A stretch of 34,398 nucleotides of DNA from Planctomycetota bacterium (lineage in GTDB: Bacteria; Planctomycetota; Planctomycetia; Pirellulales; Pirellulaceae): the NCBI GenBank assembly GCA_963204995.1, contig CAUJKL010000217.1, positions 1-34,398 on the forward strand. Reading direction: 5' to 3'. The notes beneath the pieces are model-generated. The model searched no databases and was not told where the DNA came from. It was given only the letters and a program-made list of their open reading frames with translations. The position numbers and the translations under genes are program-made. Of this stretch, positions 31,384 through 34,398 are shown in pieces (the stretch's first letter is position 1; every line of letters begins with the position of its first letter).

Positions 31384-33480
31384 TTACTCGTCTTCTTCGT
31401 CGTGGCCTTTGAACTTGGCCATGACCTCTTGTTGAATATTGCCGGGCATCACGTCGTAGTGGCTGAACTCCATGTGATAGCTGCCTTGACCGCCCGTCAT
31501 GCTGGACAACGTCCGAGCATACGTCATGACCTCGCGGAGCGGAATCTCCGCGTTCACGGTCTGCATTCCGCCGCCTGCCGTATCGGCTCCTTGAACGCGG
31601 CCGCCGCGAGATGACATGTCGCTATAGACGTCGCCGACATTCGATTCGGGAACCGTGATCGCGATCTTGACGATCGGTTCGAGCAAGCAAGGTCGCGCCT
31701 GCTCGAAGACTTGGCGAAAGACCATTCGCCCTGCCGTCTTAAAGGCTGCTTCGGAACTATCCACGGGATGATGCTTGCCGTAGTGGACCTCGATGCACAG
31801 ATCCTGCACCATCTGTCCCGCGATGACACCGCCTTCCAATCGTTCCTTAAAGCCCTTCTCGATCGCCGGCATGAAATTGCCGGGGATCACACCGCCCACC
31901 ACCGAATCGACCCACAAGAAATTGTGTTTCTCGTCATAGTGATAGGTCTTCATGCTCGGAAAGTTCACCTTCGTGCAGAACTCGTCCAAGTCGGTGCCGC
32001 GCGGCAATGGCCGCATGCGAATATGTACCTCCCCAAACTGACCGCGACCGCCGGATTGCTTCTTGTGACGGTAACTACCTTCGGCCGACGTTTGAATCGT
32101 CTCGCGGTACGAAATCTTCGGCTCGTGCGTATCGATTTCTAACTTGTCACGGCGAGCCAGACGTTGACGAATGACGGTCAGGTGCAATTCACTCATGCCC
32201 GTCATGACCAGTTCTTTCGTCTGGGCATTCAGTTCGACATGAAAGGTTGGATCTTCTTCGACGAGCTTATGAAGCGCGGTCGACATTTTCGTTTCATCGC
32301 CGCGACTCTTGGGCATCACGGCTAATCCCACCATCGGTGTCGGGAATTCGATCGGCGGCATGGCGATATCACCCAAGCTGCTGCCGATGTGCAAGTCCTC
32401 CATCTTGGCGACGGCGACGATGTCACCTGCCTCGGCACGATCGATCGGCGTCGTGGCTTCGCCCATCACTTCCAACAGCGGGCCCAGCTTGATGTCTTTC
32501 CGCGCGGTGGATGCGTGAAGGTGATCGTCCTTCTTCAGTTGCCCGGAGTAGACTCGGATGAAACTCAGCTTCTGTACGAAAGGGTCGATGCGAGTCTTGA
32601 ACACCTGAGCGACTAACGTGCCGTTGGGGTCGGGAGTGACTTGGACCTCCGCGCCGTCTTTCGTCGCGGTCCGCGCGACGTCACCGGGAGCCAGCCCACA
32701 GATGTCGATAGCGTCAAGCAACTCGGAGACTCCGATGTCCTTGAGGCCCGAACAGCAGACGATCGGAATGAAGGTACCAGCAGCAACTGCCTTGACGATC
32801 AAACCCGACAACTCGGCCAGCGATGGCGACGTACCCTCGAAATATCGCTCCAGCATCGCTTCGTCCGATTCGATGATCGATTCAACCAGCGAGTCGTGGA
32901 TTTCGCTGGGGTCGACCAACGCGCCGCTTGTATCTTCGGGTAAGTTCAGTGTACTGGCGACGCCACGGAAGCTGGCTCCCGATCCAAGCGGAACGTTCAA
33001 CAAGACACAGGCACCGCCCCACAACTCGCGTATGTCGTTGACCAGCCCCTCGAAATCGATGTTATCAGTATCCATGCGATTGATCACGATCATTCGCCCG
33101 ATACCAGCCTTCTCGGCTTCCTTGAACATCCGCCGCGTATTGACAGCGATGCCCGAATGCGCGTCGATGACGATGGCCGCCGTCTCAACCGCTCGCAACG
33201 CGCCAATCGCCTGGCCGACGAAATCGGGATAGCCCGGTGTGTCGATCAGATTAAATCGCTTGCCAGCATGGTTGCAATGCACAACACTCGCTTCGATCGA
33301 GTACTTGTGATCTTTCTCTTCTTGATCAAAGTCGCAGATGCTTGTGCCATCAGCGACACTAGGGTTACTGCTGACTGCTCCCGTTTTGACCAAAATCTTG
33401 TCGACCAGCGTTGTCTTGCCAGCCGAACCGTGACCACAAAACGCAATGTTGCGGATGTCTGCGACTTTCACCTTCGCCAT
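31384..33480 (-). CDS. Elongation-factor-G-like translational GTPase (EF-G-like family)
   Basis: 698 aa, full length for EF-G-type proteins. GTPase motifs: P-loop GHGSAGKT (16-23), DTPGY (80-84), NRMD at 134-137 in place of the usual NKxD. Switch I lacks the canonical RGITI; instead FDQEEKDHKYSIEAS is seen, a feature of the EF-G-like (EF-G2-type) subfamily. Domain II (about 290-380) and domains III-V follow (YRETIQTSAEGSYRHKKQSG, then GRGQFGEVHIRM in domain IV, and PESNVGDVYSDMSSRGGRVQG in domain V). Such paralogues bind GTP and the ribosome, but their role differs from that of the main translocase, which is probably encoded elsewhere. A REP-like inverted repeat separates it from hisA upstream. 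Confidence 0.93.
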   Translation of the reverse strand: MAKVKVADIRNIAFCGHGSAGKTTLVDKILVKTGAVSSNPSVADGTSICDFDQEEKDHKYSIEASVVHCNHAGKRFNLIDTPGYPDFVGQAIGALRAVETAAIVIDAHSGIAVNTRRMFKEAEKAGIGRMIVINRMDTDNIDFEGLVNDIRELWGGACVLLNVPLGSGASFRGVASTLNLPEDTSGALVDPSEIHDSLVESIIESDEAMLERYFEGTSPSLAELSGLIVKAVAAGTFIPIVCCSGLKDIGVSELLDAIDICGLAPGDVARTATKDGAEVQVTPDPNGTLVAQVFKTRIDPFVQKLSFIRVYSGQLKKDDHLHASTARKDIKLGPLLEVMGEATTPIDRAEAGDIVAVAKMEDLHIGSSLGDIAMPPIEFPTPMVGLAVMPKSRGDETKMSTALHKLVEEDPTFHVELNAQTKELVMTGMSELHLTVIRQRLARRDKLEIDTHEPKISYRETIQTSAEGSYRHKKQSGGRGQFGEVHIRMRPLPRGTDLDEFCTKVNFPSMKTYHYDEKHNFLWVDSVVGGVIPGNFMPAIEKGFKERLEGGVIAGQMVQDLCIEVHYGKHHPVDSSEAAFKTAGRMVFRQVFEQARPCLLEPIVKIAITVPESNVGDVYSDMSSRGGRVQGADTAGGGMQTVNAEIPLREVMTYARTLSSMTGGQGSYHMEFSHYDVMPGNIQQEVMAKFKGHDEEDE

Positions 33481-33524
33481 GCGGATGTTCCTTATTCAGT
33501 CGTTTCCTCGGCACTGGTATATAT

Positions 33525-33577
33525 GTAGCCGAAGTCGGGAGTCTTCGTAATATCTGAAGTCTCACGACTTCGGCTAC
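33525..33577. repeat. REP-like inverted repeat GTAGCCGAAGTCG...
   Basis: Arms 33525-33546 and 33556-33577 are inverted copies matching at 20 of 22 positions around a 9-bp loop. GTAGCCGAAGTCG... resembles the inner arms of the repeat at 14998 (GTAGCGAAA.TCGTC), so the two belong to related families. It lies between hisA and the EF-G-like gene. Confidence 0.7.
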
Positions 33578-33608
33578 AGGTACGTTGTCTTCTGTTAGAT
33601 TCTCGCGT

Positions 33609-34340
33609 TCATTTTTTAAAGCCGCCGATCTTGGCTGCCGACACCGCGTCCGCGATTGTCAGCGTCCGTTCGTATAAGGCTCGACCGATGATACAGCCAG
33701 CCATATCCATCCGAGCCAATTGGCGGACATCTTCGACATTCGTCACGCCCCCCGACGCAATTACTGGGATATCGACCGCCTCCTTCATCTCGAGCATCGC
33801 GGGCAGGTTCGTGCCCGCCATCATGCCATCCTTTGCAATGTCGGTATAGACGATCGCGGCGAGCGGTTCGTCGGCATACTGCTTTGCCATATCCGTGGCC
33901 GAGACGTCGCTGACATCCAGCCAGCCATCCGTCGCAACTCGCCCGTTGCGTGCATCAATTCCCAGTACCAGCTGCTGCGGATAGGTGCGGCACATCTCGC
34001 GGAACCAGTCAGGCTCCTTGAGCGCCTTCGTGCCGATCACCAAACGATACAGCCCTGCGTCCAGCCACGATTTGATTGTCGCTTCGTCGCGCACTCCACC
34101 TCCCAGTTCGCACGGGATATCGACGGCGGCGAGGATTGCGGCGACGGCTGCTTTATTGGCGGAAGTTCCATCGCGAGCTCCGTCCAAATCGACGAGATGC
34201 AGATACTCCGCACCTTCATCGACCCACCGACGAGCCATTGCCGCCGGGTCGTCACCGAACACCGTTTCGCGTTTGTAGTCGCCTTGCTGAAGGCGAACAC
34301 ACTTCCCACCACGCAGGTCGATCGCAGGCCAGATTTGCAT
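33609..34340 (-). CDS. hisA: Phosphoribosylformimino-AICAR ribotide isomerase
   Basis: 243 aa, complete (beta/alpha)8 barrel of normal HisA length. The first catalytic aspartate is D8 in WPAIDLRGGK, the second D129 in LGIDARNG, and the closing strand-8 motif is VYTDIAKDGMMAGTN. Phosphate-binding GGGVRDEATI (about 80-89) and ASGGVTNVEDV (about 196-206) sit at the usual places. It isomerises ProFAR to PRFAR, the fourth step of histidine synthesis, feeding HisF-HisH. The upstream reading frame on the same strand looks like hisH, so this is the usual his order. The ATG at 34340 is unambiguous. Confidence 0.97.
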   Translation of the reverse strand: MQIWPAIDLRGGKCVRLQQGDYKRETVFGDDPAAMARRWVDEGAEYLHLVDLDGARDGTSANKAAVAAILAAVDIPCELGGGVRDEATIKSWLDAGLYRLVIGTKALKEPDWFREMCRTYPQQLVLGIDARNGRVATDGWLDVSDVSATDMAKQYADEPLAAIVYTDIAKDGMMAGTNLPAMLEMKEAVDIPVIASGGVTNVEDVRQLARMDMAGCIIGRALYERTLTIADAVSAAKIGGFKK

Positions 34341-34357
34341 CCTTCTCTATCCGCTCT

Positions 34358-34398
34358 CTAGGAGTCGAAGAAAGGTCGCAATATGCCACAGCGTTGGG
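34358..34398 (-). CDS. hisH: Probable C-terminal end of HisH (imidazole glycerol phosphate synthase glutaminase subunit), partial
   Basis: Reading the minus strand from the window edge gives QRCGILRPFFDS and TAG at 34358-34360. HisH proteins end in '.FHPEKSQ..G...L.NF', so SQ-RCG-IL-..F fits, and hisH directly before hisA is the common order. Twelve residues are too few for certainty. The hisA start lies 17 bp downstream of this stop. Confidence 0.45.
   Translation of the reverse strand, partial: QRCGILRPFFDS

Overview
The window looks like chromosomal DNA of a planctomycete, probably of the Pirellula/Rhodopirellula type; this is inferred from gene content, not from a marker gene. Pointers are a DUF1080 (3-keto-disaccharide hydrolase) lipoprotein, very large TPR and low-complexity envelope proteins next to ExbB/ExbD, an hpnCDE squalene cluster, an EF-G-like GTPase, weak Shine-Dalgarno usage, and many intergenic inverted repeats. 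No rRNA, tRNA, CRISPR array or intact insertion sequence was recognised.

Layout. 1-3022: tail of a CBS-domain protein, a small conserved protein, a nucleotidyltransferase-fold protein, a TPR lipoprotein and an unknown 151-aa protein. 3023-3413 has no convincing ORF but carries a good sigma-54-type promoter followed about 100 bp later by a terminator-like hairpin, a candidate orphan small RNA, and then an inverted repeat. 3414-13100 (minus) is one envelope gene block, read in the order giant TPR protein, ExbB, ExbD, and a 1666-aa protein with three N-terminal membrane segments, about 1200 residues of Ala/Ser/Thr/Pro/Gly/Gln-rich spacer and a C-terminal squalene-cyclase-like alpha/alpha toroid. 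I regard this as the most interesting system here: a proton-motive-force motor with an unusual, TonB-like-shaped partner.

13161-17671 has an accessory character: a solitary N6-adenine-type DNA methyltransferase, about 870 bp of nested inverted repeats, a type II toxin-antitoxin pair, a membrane-protein gene with an in-frame stop near its start, and a small zinc-ribbon membrane protein. 17672-18238 (minus) is a small membrane protein. 18429-22265 (plus) is a tight four-gene operon: NAD-dependent sugar epimerase, small beta-sandwich protein, divergent creatininase-family protein and double-DUF1080 lipoprotein. A tandem-CBS protein follows with its own promoter.

23020-30078 is isoprenoid-centred: ispH (last MEP-pathway step) is divergent from hpnC-hpnD-hpnE, which together convert farnesyl diphosphate to squalene. 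No squalene-hopene cyclase is present, so the squalene could go to hopanoids, sterols or C30 carotenoids encoded elsewhere. Next comes a large YfhO-type membrane protein whose reading frame is cut by a TAA 62 codons before the natural end. 30105-34398 (minus) holds a serine acetyltransferase, an EF-G-like GTPase, hisA and the probable last codons of hisH.

Several unrelated or distantly related inverted repeats, many with GTAG...CTAC-type ends, lie just beyond stop codons. They look like planctomycete REP-like elements that may double as terminators.
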